From contig CAYYDG010000008.1 of NCBI GenBank assembly GCA_964470555.1, positions 124,001 through 188,000 on the forward strand: a stretch of DNA of 64,000 bases, written 5' to 3'. The DNA is from RBC074 sp964470555 (GTDB lineage Bacteria; Acidobacteriota; Blastocatellia; RBC074). A model generated the notes under the pieces. That model saw nothing but the letters and a program-made list of their open reading frames with translations, was not told the DNA's origin and ran no database searches. Position numbers and translations under genes: made by a program. Of this stretch, positions 42,498-52,152 are shown one piece after another; position 1 is the stretch's first letter, and each line of letters opens with the position of its first letter.

Positions 42498-45222
42498 GAA
42501 ATGTCTCCACGCGCAAATCATCGCCGTTGGTCGAAATCGTGACGGCTCCGCAATGGCTGGTGCGCCAGATGTTCGCGCCGGTTGCGTGCAACCGTTCGAT
42601 GACTTCAGCGTGCGGATGACCGAAAGGGCTGGGATCGGCGACAGAAATCACGACATGCTGAGGCTTCGCGTTTTGCAAAAATTCCGCCGTCGTCGAAGTC
42701 CTTGAACCGTGATGCGCGATTTTCAATGCGTCGGTTTTAAGATTGGCGGTGGCGACTAATCGAGCTTCGGCTTCTTTTTCGATGTCGCCGGTCAGCAGAA
42801 AGCTTCGCGCGCCGAAACTGACGCGCAACGCCAATGATTGATTGTTGCTGGACATGGCTGCCGAATCGGCGTCGCCCGTTGGCCATAGAACTTCGATGCG
42901 CACGCCGTCAATTTCGAATTCATCGCCGGCGCGAACGCACCAGACAGGCAATCCGGCGGAACGCGCGGCTTGATCGAACAAATCCGTCGGCAGATTGTTC
43001 AATGGCGAAACGGCTCGGACAACCTGGCCAATGTCGAAACTGCGCACGATTTCGCCGAAGCCTTCGACGTGGTCGGCGTCGCCGTGACTGACGACAATCC
43101 AATCCAATCGTTTGATGCCGCGTCGCCACAGCGCAGGCATGACGGCGGCTTCGGCAATTCCCATGCTGTCTTCGATGAACACATCTTCGCGGTCTTCGGA
43201 AAATTCGGCAGCTACTTCGGAATCGAAACGCAACTGTCCGCCACTGTCGAGCAACATCGTCGAGCCGCGCGGAAACACCAGCAACATCGCATCGCCCTGC
43301 CCGACATCCAGAAAGGTCACGCTCAATCGCCCGCGCTCGAAATCTGGTTCGAATGGGTGAACGACCAGCAGAATCGTCAACGCGGTCAGCAATCCGCTCG
43401 ATGCAGCGAAGGCGAATCTTCCAAGCAGCTTTCGCCGTTTTGCGCCCGGTTCATCGCCTTTGCGAAACGGATTCCATTCGTTGAGCAGAACGATCAGCGC
43501 CAGCACGGCAACAAAAAATGCGACGTAAAACATCGCAGGCGAATTGCTCCAATCGGGAACGCGGAAGCTCGCTTTTCGCCAAACCAGCAACGGCTCTCCG
43601 GCTTTGACTGTCAGCCAGCCCAGTCCGTTGATCGCCCACGCCAGGTTCAACGCCAACGAGCCGACGACGGCGTGCAGCAGCAGAAAGACAATTCCCGCCA
43701 ACATCAGCGCCGAAACCAGCACGCTTTCGATGATGTTGGCAACCGGAGAAACAATGGACACGCGATGAAATTGCGAAATCATCAGCGGCAACAATCCGAT
43801 TTGAATGACCGTCGTCGTGAACACTGTTCCGATGACCCAGGTCAGCGGCTGTTGCAATCGCCAACGGTTGAGCCAACGCGCGACAGTGGATTTTTGCAGC
43901 CGGAATCGCACGTGTGCTTGTTCCATTTCGCGGCGAAATGCGCGTTCGTTCCAGAACAGAATTTCAGCCAACGATTTCACCAGCTTAGGCGCGCGCGGCG
44001 GGTAAGGCGTTTTTGCCGTTGGTTGCCATTGGCCGATCAACTGCAACCGGCGATAGAGCGGCGCAACCACAACGACGATCATCAGCACCGTCAAAAACGA
44101 TAGCTGGAATCCGGGGCTGAAGACATCACGCGGTTGCCATGCCAATAAGATGATTGCCGCAGCCGCGAGCGTATTGGCTCCGGGCGAAGCGCGAAACAGC
44201 AACTGACCTAACAGAACAACGGTCAGCATGACGACGGCTCGCGTAACGGAAGGCTGCGCGCCAACCATCAATGCGTAAGCCCACATCACTGCCAGCACCA
44301 ACGCGAACTGCAACCAGCGCACGCGGATCAATTTCGCCGTCAGCCACATCACCGCCAACGCCAGCATCGCCACGTGCAAACCGGAAATCACCAGCAAATG
44401 AAACGTGCCGCCCGCACGAAAGATTTCCGCCGTTCGGCGATCCAGAAAGTTGCGATTGCCAAACACCGCCGCAACCATAATGCCCGAAGCCGGTTGGCGA
44501 AAATTTTGCAGGCAAACCGCAATTGCCCGCGCGCGCAACCGATACAACCAACCCAACAACCGGCTGCGCGGCGTTTCGCCCAGACGTTCGATCAGCAAAG
44601 GGCTTTTGATCGAACCGGCAGCGTCGAAGCCATTGAATTCCAGCATTTCGTCAAAATTCGGCGCGCCGGGATTTTGGTACCCGCGCCGGTCACTGAGCAC
44701 AGCCAGCGTTCTGATTCGTGCGCCGTAATCCAATCGGAGCTGGTTGAATTCCTGCCGGGCGGCTTCGTCTTCAAGCGGGATGACCAATGCCACAACGCCG
44801 CGCGTGTCGTGTTGCTGGCCGAAACTGGAAACCTGCTCAGCTTCCAGGCTCAGATGAATTCGCTCTGGCGCAAGTTCCGGCGCAGTGTCGAACGTCCCTA
44901 TCAATTCCACCGGCTCTCCTGCTTTTAACGTGCCGCGCGCAAACAGGCTTCGGACGCTGGTTTCGCCGCCTGCGCGTTCGTTGATCGCCCACAACAATCC
45001 GCCAGCGGCAAAACAACCGGCCAGCATCATGGCCAACGCCGTCGCTTGCCGTTTCCACAAACTCACGCCTGCCGCCAACCACCACAGCAAAGCGATCCCA
45101 AACCACACTCGAATGGAAACAGTGAATCTGGCGGCGAAGAGCAATCCGCCCAGAAAAGCCAGCGCGATGAAGATCAATGGCTGATGCGACGGGCTGAGTC
45201 GCGTGAAGCTGAGACGACGCAT
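42451..45222 (-). CDS. comEC: DNA internalisation protein ComEC/Rec2
   Basis: The 923-residue protein has an N-terminal DUF4131-like region (about 1-220), a competence membrane domain with many helices (about 230-560, including RAGGTFHLLVISGLHVAMLA) and a C-terminal metallo-beta-lactamase domain. The last shows VTFLDVGQGDAMLLVFP, VSHGDADHVEGFGEI and KIAHHGSRTSTT. ComEC forms the channel that brings single-stranded DNA into the cytoplasm. The ATG lies 4 bp from a heptamer array that takes the place of a ribosome-binding site. It is tail to tail with the ComEA-like gene. Confidence 0.93.
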   Translation of the reverse strand: MRRLSFTRLSPSHQPLIFIALAFLGGLLFAARFTVSIRVWFGIALLWWLAAGVSLWKRQATALAMMLAGCFAAGGLLWAINERAGGETSVRSLFARGTLKAGEPVELIGTFDTAPELAPERIHLSLEAEQVSSFGQQHDTRGVVALVIPLEDEAARQEFNQLRLDYGARIRTLAVLSDRRGYQNPGAPNFDEMLEFNGFDAAGSIKSPLLIERLGETPRSRLLGWLYRLRARAIAVCLQNFRQPASGIMVAAVFGNRNFLDRRTAEIFRAGGTFHLLVISGLHVAMLALAVMWLTAKLIRVRWLQFALVLAVMWAYALMVGAQPSVTRAVVMLTVVLLGQLLFRASPGANTLAAAAIILLAWQPRDVFSPGFQLSFLTVLMIVVVVAPLYRRLQLIGQWQPTAKTPYPPRAPKLVKSLAEILFWNERAFRREMEQAHVRFRLQKSTVARWLNRWRLQQPLTWVIGTVFTTTVIQIGLLPLMISQFHRVSIVSPVANIIESVLVSALMLAGIVFLLLHAVVGSLALNLAWAINGLGWLTVKAGEPLLVWRKASFRVPDWSNSPAMFYVAFFVAVLALIVLLNEWNPFRKGDEPGAKRRKLLGRFAFAASSGLLTALTILLVVHPFEPDFERGRLSVTFLDVGQGDAMLLVFPRGSTMLLDSGGQLRFDSEVAAEFSEDREDVFIEDSMGIAEAAVMPALWRRGIKRLDWIVVSHGDADHVEGFGEIVRSFDIGQVVRAVSPLNNLPTDLFDQAARSAGLPVWCVRAGDEFEIDGVRIEVLWPTGDADSAAMSSNNQSLALRVSFGARSFLLTGDIEKEAEARLVATANLKTDALKIAHHGSRTSTTAEFLQNAKPQHVVISVADPSPFGHPHAEVIERLHATGANIWRTSHCGAVTISTNGDDLRVETFLKCESGGRAVGNGLR

Positions 45223-45226
45223 ATTG

Positions 45227-45341
45227 ATTGCGGATTGAGAATTGCGGATTACCGATTACCGATTACCGACAAGGCGTTCTCGGCTTCAGAGGAAGTAGCG
45301 AAAAAAAGAAATCCGCAATCCTCAATCCGCAATCCGCAATC
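45227..45341. repeat. Heptamer-tandem hairpin between rlmD and comEC
   Basis: The left arm is ATTGCGG, ATTGAGA, ATTGCGG, then three ATTACCG (45227-45268). The right arm is ATCCGCA, ATCCTCA, ATCCGCA, ATCCGCA (45311-45338). The right arm contains the last codons and stop of rlmD; the left arm touches the comEC start. Confidence 0.92.
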
Positions 45342-46575
45342 GAACGACGGTTTCGACGTGATACGTTTGCGGAAACATATCCAACGCCGTGATGGATTCA
45401 ATCGAATATCCGTAATTGACCAGCAATCGCAGATCGCGCGCCAGCGTCGCCGGATCGCAAGAGACATACGCCATCTGCGGAGCAGCCATGGCCACCAGAC
45501 GTTCGATCACCTGAGCGCCCGCGCCCGAACGCGGCGGATCGAGCAACACGAAATCCGGGCACGGCAATTCGACTGATTTGTATTTCAGCCAGGCTTCGAC
45601 CGAAAGCTGTTCGTAACGAATGTTCGTCAGGTTGTTTGCACGGACGTTTTCCATTCCGTGATTGGCCGCCGGGCGATTGCCTTCGACGGCGACAACCTGC
45701 TCGAACGTTTTCGCCAATTGCAGACTGAACAATCCCACTCCGGCGTAAAGGTCAACGGCCAATTTGCCGCTGGCATCACCAATGGCCGTCTGAACCAAAT
45801 CTTCGACCAGCAGCCGGTTCCCTTGAAAAAACGATCGAACGCCGAATCCGTAATTGAACCCGGCGATGCGTTGATATGCTGTGCCGAGCGCGTCCACCGC
45901 TTCGGATTTGCCGTTTTCGCCGGTGGCCGGAGTGACGATCACTTCGGTGTCGCCGACGGTGAAATGGACGCGAGTCGCGTCATTCGGAATCAGCGAAGGT
46001 TCCGCGTGCAATCGTTGGAGTTCCCGATTGGCGGCTGGCATCAGAATCAAACAGCTTTCGACTTCACATACTCGCTGCGACGCCGGACGGTAATACCCGA
46101 TGCGCGCTTTGCCGGTTTCATTGCGCGCAATCTTCAGTTCGGCGCGCGAACGATACCCAAATTCATCAGCCGAGCGAGTCGTAATTTCTCCGTCCCAATC
46201 AATACAACCAATCCGTCGCAACGATTCGCGGACAAACGCCACTTTGGCGTTGAGCTGCGCGGCATAAGTCAGATGTTGCAACTGGCATCCGCCGCAAACG
46301 CCGAAATGAGCGCATGGCGGAGTGCGACGATCTGCCGATGCATGCAAAATTTCTTCGATGACGCCTCGCGCATAATTGCGTTCGACTTCGGTGATGCGCA
46401 CGCGCAGTTGATCGCCGACCGCTGCAAACGGTACGAACACGGCTTGCGAACCGATGTGGGCGAATCCGTCGCCGCCATACACCAGCTTTTCTATCGCCAC
46501 GTCATAGGTTTCGCCGACTGCGATCCGGGAATGACCGTTGGCCTGAGATTCGACTATGTCTTCGGTGGTTGTCAT
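45322..46575 (-). CDS. rlmD: 23S rRNA (uracil-5-)-methyltransferase, RlmD/TrmA family
   Basis: The 417-residue protein has an N-terminal TRAM domain (about 20-78), the iron-sulfur cysteines C88, C94 and C97 in PPCAHFGVCGGCQLQ with a fourth in EVESCLIL, a SAM domain with LYAGVGLFSLQLA, and catalytic LLDPPRSGAG and VSCDPATLARD. It makes 5-methyluridine in 23S rRNA (or tRNA, as family members vary). The conserved end HVETVV is followed by RLRIAD, encoded by heptamer repeats that also supply the TGA stop. No ribosome-binding site precedes the ATG, where another heptamer hairpin begins. Confidence 0.9.
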   Translation of the reverse strand: MTTTEDIVESQANGHSRIAVGETYDVAIEKLVYGGDGFAHIGSQAVFVPFAAVGDQLRVRITEVERNYARGVIEEILHASADRRTPPCAHFGVCGGCQLQHLTYAAQLNAKVAFVRESLRRIGCIDWDGEITTRSADEFGYRSRAELKIARNETGKARIGYYRPASQRVCEVESCLILMPAANRELQRLHAEPSLIPNDATRVHFTVGDTEVIVTPATGENGKSEAVDALGTAYQRIAGFNYGFGVRSFFQGNRLLVEDLVQTAIGDASGKLAVDLYAGVGLFSLQLAKTFEQVVAVEGNRPAANHGMENVRANNLTNIRYEQLSVEAWLKYKSVELPCPDFVLLDPPRSGAGAQVIERLVAMAAPQMAYVSCDPATLARDLRLLVNYGYSIESITALDMFPQTYHVETVVRLRIAD

Positions 46576-46582
46576 AAAAGTC

Positions 46583-46723
46583 AGTAGACAGTAGACAGTA
46601 GACAGTAGTGGCTTCCGATAAAGTCACTACTGCCTGCAAGCGCATTCAGTATTGAATGCGGCCAGCATCCAGCCAAAGTAATTCTCCGAAGAAAACTACT
46701 GTCTACTGTCTGCTGTCTACTTC
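46583..46723. repeat. Heptamer-tandem hairpin (AGTAGAC/ACTGTCT) upstream of rlmD
   Basis: The left arm is three AGTAGAC and AGTAGTG (46583-46610). The right arm is ACTGTCT, ACTGTCT, GCTGTCT, ACTTC (46698-46723). About 90 bp between them contain a smaller palindrome around ATTCAGTATTGAAT. It fills the whole gap between rlmD and the next minus-strand gene. Confidence 0.92.
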
Positions 46724-46724
46724 T

Positions 46725-47450
46725 TCAAAGATAGAACAAACTCAATCGGGGGACTCCAAACTGTTCACGCAATCGTTGAGCGACGAAATTGCCGAGCGTT
46801 TTTTCGTACACTTCGCGTCCCATGTTTTTTTTGTACGTGCGGAGCTTTCGGTCGCCCTCCATCTCTATTTCCTTCAATTGATCTTCACTGACGCTTCCCT
46901 TCAATCCGTCCAGAACGACTTCTTCGATCATCGTCAAATCGGTTTCCAGGTCTTCGGGCGAAACGGTTCTGGCAGTTTGCAAATCCTCTATGATCTGTTC
47001 CAGCCGCAAAATCACACGTTCAAAGGTTTCTCTCAACGAATCAAGCGATGCGTGCCGCGACGCGAGTCGCGTCAGCGTTTCCAGATGCTCGGCCAGATAT
47101 TCAAGGATCGAGTTCCTGGTGAATTGCGATGTTCCATCGCCGTTGGTCTCGTTCTCGTTTTCATCATTCGTTGCATCACTGCTGCCGACGCGCGATTCGG
47201 TGAATTCCTGAAACAGCGCTTCGACTTCCTGCTGGCAATAAAACAACGAATTGACCTTGCGCCCTCGGTGAGCGCGTTGGTCATACCCATCGAACGAATT
47301 ACTGATGCCGCGCAACACGACTTGCAGCGGAATCTGGCGCTGTTTCCAGCTTTCCATCAAAGACCAATCCAGCGGTGAAACCAGCATGTGGCTGCCGCGC
47401 CGTCTGACAAATTCTTCTTCGATTTCGGTAAAGTAATTGAAGTAATTCAT
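46725..47450 (-). CDS. Conserved protein of unknown function
   Basis: The 241-residue soluble protein begins MNYFNYFTEIEEEFVRRRGS and has VSPLDWSLMESWKQRQIPLQ and VVLRGISNSFDGY. An acidic low-complexity hinge (about 90-110, NDENENETNGD) and a long helical C-terminal half follow. The N-terminal pattern is one I associate with an acidobacterial hypothetical family resembling a DnaD/primosome-like or winged helix module; no function is known. The stop codon is two bases from a heptamer hairpin. Its position before rlmD on the same strand suggests an old operon. Confidence 0.65.
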   Translation of the reverse strand: MNYFNYFTEIEEEFVRRRGSHMLVSPLDWSLMESWKQRQIPLQVVLRGISNSFDGYDQRAHRGRKVNSLFYCQQEVEALFQEFTESRVGSSDATNDENENETNGDGTSQFTRNSILEYLAEHLETLTRLASRHASLDSLRETFERVILRLEQIIEDLQTARTVSPEDLETDLTMIEEVVLDGLKGSVSEDQLKEIEMEGDRKLRTYKKNMGREVYEKTLGNFVAQRLREQFGVPRLSLFYL

Positions 47451-47640
47451 CCGCTAAGAGACAAACGGTGAAATCAGGCGTGCGTGCGCTCGATGGTTCT
47501 TTTTCTCGTTTTTTGACCTTTGCTCGCTTTGGGGAATCGGCATTTGCATCTTAGCTTGCGCTGAAAACAGAGTCCAACTTTCTGTGTCTCGATGAGCTTG
47601 TCTTGAAAGAAAAAAAGTCAAAAATGATTCGCCTGAAGAC

Positions 47641-48396
47641 TCAGTCTTGATTTTTTCGCAACCGCGTCACTTCGCCAGCCAGAATCGCTCGCACCGTGCC
47701 ATCATCCAATCGTAAATTCAACGCACCTTCTTCGGTCAGCCCGGCAGTTTCGCCAATCAGACTTTCCGTTTCCAGCGCAACGCTCACCCGCTGGCCGCGC
47801 GCGTAAGTGGAAAGCTGTTGCCAGCGATCAAGAATCATGCGGCGCTCCCCATGCTTCCAGCGTTCGTACCAGACGAACAACCGCTGCAACAAACGATCAC
47901 GAAATTCGTCAGCCGGAATCGTCTGGCCGGTTTCGATCTTCAGCGAAGTCGCCGTCTCGCTCAGTTCCGCCGGAAACGATTCGTGATTCAGATTGACGCC
48001 TATGCCGACGATGATTCGCGGAGTGTTCGTTCCGGCGCTGACGCTTTCGATCAAAATGCCGCACAGTTTGCGCCCGTTGACCAAAACATCATTCGGCCAT
48101 TTGATGTCTGCGCCACCGACACGGCTTTCGATCAGGGTTTCAGCCACCGCAATCGCGGCAATCAAACTCAGCAGCGAAAGTTTTTCCGTCGTGTTCGGCA
48201 ACAACAAGACGGACAAATAAAGTCCGTCTCCAGGCGAAGAATGCCATTGCCGATCTCGCCGTCCGCGTCCGGCGGTTTGTTCTTCGGCAACCACGCAGGT
48301 GAATTCCGGCGGATTGGTCATGCGCCTGAGTTCATCGTTGGTCGAACCGAGCGTGGCAAATTGATGGATGATGAACGGAGGACGATGAACGATCAC
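47641..48396 (-). CDS. birA: Biotin-[acetyl-CoA-carboxylase] ligase
   Basis: The 251-residue protein has the biotin ligase core: LGSTNDELRRM, EEQTAGRGRRDRQWHSSPGD (biotinyl-adenylate loop), LYLSVLLLP, IKWPNDVLVNGRKLCGILIE and IVGIGVNLNHE, then a C-terminal SH3-like domain. It attaches biotin to the carboxyl carrier protein. The N-terminal HTH repressor domain of E. coli BirA is absent. The start is a GTG with AGGA at a 7-base distance. The first twelve residues (VIVHRPPFIIHQ) are encoded by near-tandem GATGAAC heptamers at 48370-48396. Confidence 0.9.
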   Translation of the reverse strand: MIVHRPPFIIHQFATLGSTNDELRRMTNPPEFTCVVAEEQTAGRGRRDRQWHSSPGDGLYLSVLLLPNTTEKLSLLSLIAAIAVAETLIESRVGGADIKWPNDVLVNGRKLCGILIESVSAGTNTPRIIVGIGVNLNHESFPAELSETATSLKIETGQTIPADEFRDRLLQRLFVWYERWKHGERRMILDRWQQLSTYARGQRVSVALETESLIGETAGLTEEGALNLRLDDGTVRAILAGEVTRLRKNQD

Positions 48397-48437
48397 GCGG
48401 CTTTCCTGTTGTTATGGCCTGTTTTAATTGCCTGTTT

Positions 48438-49421
48438 TTATTGCCCGCAGCATTTTTTGTACTTCTTGCCCGATCCGCAGATACAGGGATCATTGCGCCC
48501 GACTTTATCCTTGCGAACTATGTTTCCGGCTTCGCCTTCGACGTACCCGGCGGGAACGGCGACCTCGCTTTTGGGGTACCATCGTTCGAACGGCAGCGGA
48601 AACGGCGCCGGCCCGACGTAGGCGCGATGGTAATCGTGTTCGCCGAATTCCAGCGTGTCTTCCGATTCCCAGCGTTTTTGCCGAATGGCGATGGCTTCGG
48701 GATCGTAAAAATCGAAGGGATCGTCGCCGAAATCATCCCGCAAATCGTAGCGGCGGTCGCTGACATATCGCGCCACGTCGTTGTATTTCCCGTAAGCCGA
48801 TTCGGCAATGACCTTGCGATGAAACATCTTTCGCACGGCTTCCAATCCAGCTTTGCGATCCAGCGCAATGGGACACAGCACGGCTTGCGACAAAAAACTT
48901 CGGTCGTGTTCTTCAGGGTCCGTGAATATCTGGCAGAGAAATTCTGCCGCGCGCGGACGAACGGTTTCGTGTTCCAGCGCGATCAACGTCAGGGCTTTGG
49001 CCGCCTGACTGCGTGCCAGCGAATAATCGAAGCTGTCTTTGTACGCGCCTTTCAATTCCTCTATGAATTTCATCAACGGTTCTGCGGCGGGTTCGCCGAA
49101 CTGCGCCAGCAAATCCGGCCATCGCCCGGTCACCCAATGTTGTTCGGCGAAATACGACTCCATCACCGCGTCCAGCACTTTGGGCAACACCGCCGGGTCG
49201 CCCATCAAGCTGAGAATCGCCAAAACATGCAGTTCGATCCAGAATTCGCCGCGCTGGCCTTCGTACCAGAAATCTTCGGATTCCAGAATTTCCAGCAATC
49301 TGGGCCTGGCTTCGTCGCCGCGATGAGCAATTTCCTGAATGTGTTCCAGCGTGACGCGGTCTTCTTCCTTGAACAGCAAATCAATCAACTCTGCCGTCGC
49401 CATGTCGGCGTAATTGAACAT
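48438..49421 (-). CDS. SEC-C zinc-motif protein with HEAT-like N-terminus
   Basis: The 327-residue protein has helical repeats (about 1-200; TAELIDLLFKEEDRVTLEHI and similar), a linker and a C-terminal SEC-C motif (GRNDPCICGSGKKYKKCCG) that binds zinc as in SecA. The N-terminal part resembles DUF1186-like proteins. Such proteins are thought to bind ribosomes or SecB-like partners, but the role here is open. AAGGAAAG lies a few bases upstream of the ATG. The end is 41 bp from the birA start, on the same strand. Confidence 0.85.
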   Translation of the reverse strand: MFNYADMATAELIDLLFKEEDRVTLEHIQEIAHRGDEARPRLLEILESEDFWYEGQRGEFWIELHVLAILSLMGDPAVLPKVLDAVMESYFAEQHWVTGRWPDLLAQFGEPAAEPLMKFIEELKGAYKDSFDYSLARSQAAKALTLIALEHETVRPRAAEFLCQIFTDPEEHDRSFLSQAVLCPIALDRKAGLEAVRKMFHRKVIAESAYGKYNDVARYVSDRRYDLRDDFGDDPFDFYDPEAIAIRQKRWESEDTLEFGEHDYHRAYVGPAPFPLPFERWYPKSEVAVPAGYVEGEAGNIVRKDKVGRNDPCICGSGKKYKKCCGQ

Positions 49422-49490
49422 CTTTCTTTCCTTCTGTGTTGGAATTGATAGCGATTGGATAATCTCAAAGCGGTTGTGGATTGTCTAGAC

Positions 49491-49518
49491 TTCGACCTAT
49501 TTCGATTCGTGCTATATT
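49491..49518 (+). promoter_or_regulatory. Possible sigma-70 promoter of spoVR
   Basis: TTCGAC (49491-49496), a 16-bp spacer and TATATT (49513-49518) lie 26 bp before the chosen ATG. The -35 match is poor. Confidence 0.4.
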
Positions 49519-49544
49519 GGTTTTGCTCATTTTTGGAGGAAGTT

Positions 49545-50957
<1,413 letters not shown>

Positions 50958-51048
50958 TGCTGAGATTTGATTTTAGAGCATTCGATGAGATATGGGCTTG
51001 ACAGAGAAGTGTTAACATTTCTGCAAATTCAGGAGGCAATGACTAATC

Positions 51049-52152
51049 ATGTTGCGACGAGTAAGCCTTAAAGGCTTCAAGTCCATAAAGGAAATGGATC
51101 TTGAATTGCACGCGCTGAATGTCCTAATTGGGGCAAACGGTTCGGGCAAAAGCAATCTCATTTCGTTCTTCAAAATGATTAACGAAATGATGGCTTGGCG
51201 TCTACAAACATACATTGGCATATCTGGGCGCGCCCAATCTCTACTGCATTTTGGCCCGAAAGTTACACTCCAAATTGAGGCCCAACTGGAATTCGAGGTT
51301 GATAACGGGATGGACACTTATGCAATGCGCCTTTTCCACGCTGCAGGCGATACACTTGTTTTTGCCGATGAAACGCTAAGGTTTTTACCGAATGGCCTCA
51401 CAGTTCCCAGGATAGTTCCATTGGGAGCTGGTCATCAAGAAGCGCATATTGGCGAAGCACCGGACAAGATGGAACCAACGGCAAGAGTGCTTAGGCGTTT
51501 ATTGAACCAATGTCGTGTCTACCACTTCCACGATACGTCACCTACTGCACGCGTTCGGCAATACTGTTATGTTGGCGACAATCGTTGGTTAATGCCTGAT
51601 GCAGGCAATCTAGCTGCATTCTTAATGCGACTCCGTGACGAAAACGGTGGCTCAGCTTACCAACGAATCGTCACAACCATTCGTTTGATCGCTCCGTTCT
51701 TCAACGACTTCGACCTTGAGCCAACTGGACCGGGCAAAAAAGACGTTATTTTGAACTGGCGTGAAAGAGGCGCAGATCAGGTGTTTGGCCCACACCAATT
51801 TTCCGATGGCACGTTGCGAGCGATTTGCTTGATCACATTGCTATTGCAGCCAGAAAATGAGTTGCCTGATCTGATAATCGTAGATGAACCGGAAATTGGC
51901 CTTCACCCCTATGCTCTGAACGTTGTCGCATCGCTGTTTGGCAAAGCTTCGCATTACACTCAAGTTCTTATCAGCACACAGTCTGCTTCATTTCTGGATA
52001 ACTTCGATCCCGAAGATGTGATAGTGGTTAGTCGTGAAGGCAAGGAATCGAATTTTGGGCGGCTCAATACGGCAGACTTGGAAGCCTGGCTTGAGGAATA
52101 CAGCCTCGGCGAAGTCTGGGAGAAAAATGTTATTGGTGGAGGCCCACACTAA
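51049..52152 (+). CDS. AAA_21-type ATPase of a two-gene conflict/defence unit
   Basis: The 367-residue ABC-like ATPase has FKSIKEMDLELHALNVLIGA, Walker A GANGSGKS (28-35), signature FSDGT (251-255), Walker B LIIVDEPE (275-282) and the following GLHP and STQSASFLD (309-317). The middle part is poorly conserved and probably binds the partner or target. Members of this ATPase group occur in OLD-, PARIS- and Abi-like systems as sensors that release or activate a nuclease. AGGAGG lies 12 bases before the ATG, somewhat far. Codons and base composition are more AT-rich than the flanking housekeeping genes, which suggests transfer. Confidence 0.85.
   Translation: MLRRVSLKGFKSIKEMDLELHALNVLIGANGSGKSNLISFFKMINEMMAWRLQTYIGISGRAQSLLHFGPKVTLQIEAQLEFEVDNGMDTYAMRLFHAAGDTLVFADETLRFLPNGLTVPRIVPLGAGHQEAHIGEAPDKMEPTARVLRRLLNQCRVYHFHDTSPTARVRQYCYVGDNRWLMPDAGNLAAFLMRLRDENGGSAYQRIVTTIRLIAPFFNDFDLEPTGPGKKDVILNWRERGADQVFGPHQFSDGTLRAICLITLLLQPENELPDLIIVDEPEIGLHPYALNVVASLFGKASHYTQVLISTQSASFLDNFDPEDVIVVSREGKESNFGRLNTADLEAWLEEYSLGEVWEKNVIGGGPH

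Noticed and set aside
45227..45341. Possible CRISPR array
   Set aside because: Units are contiguous 7-mers without spacers and the second array is inverted; this is a tandem-repeat hairpin.
50998..51003. Perfect TTGACA before the AAA ATPase as promoter
   Set aside because: No -10-like hexamer at 16-18 bp; recorded here only as a possible partial match.
51039..51071. Ten-codon frame in front of the AAA ATPase as leader peptide
   Set aside because: Its ATG is only two bases after AGGAGG and overlaps the ATPase start; there is no sign of regulation.
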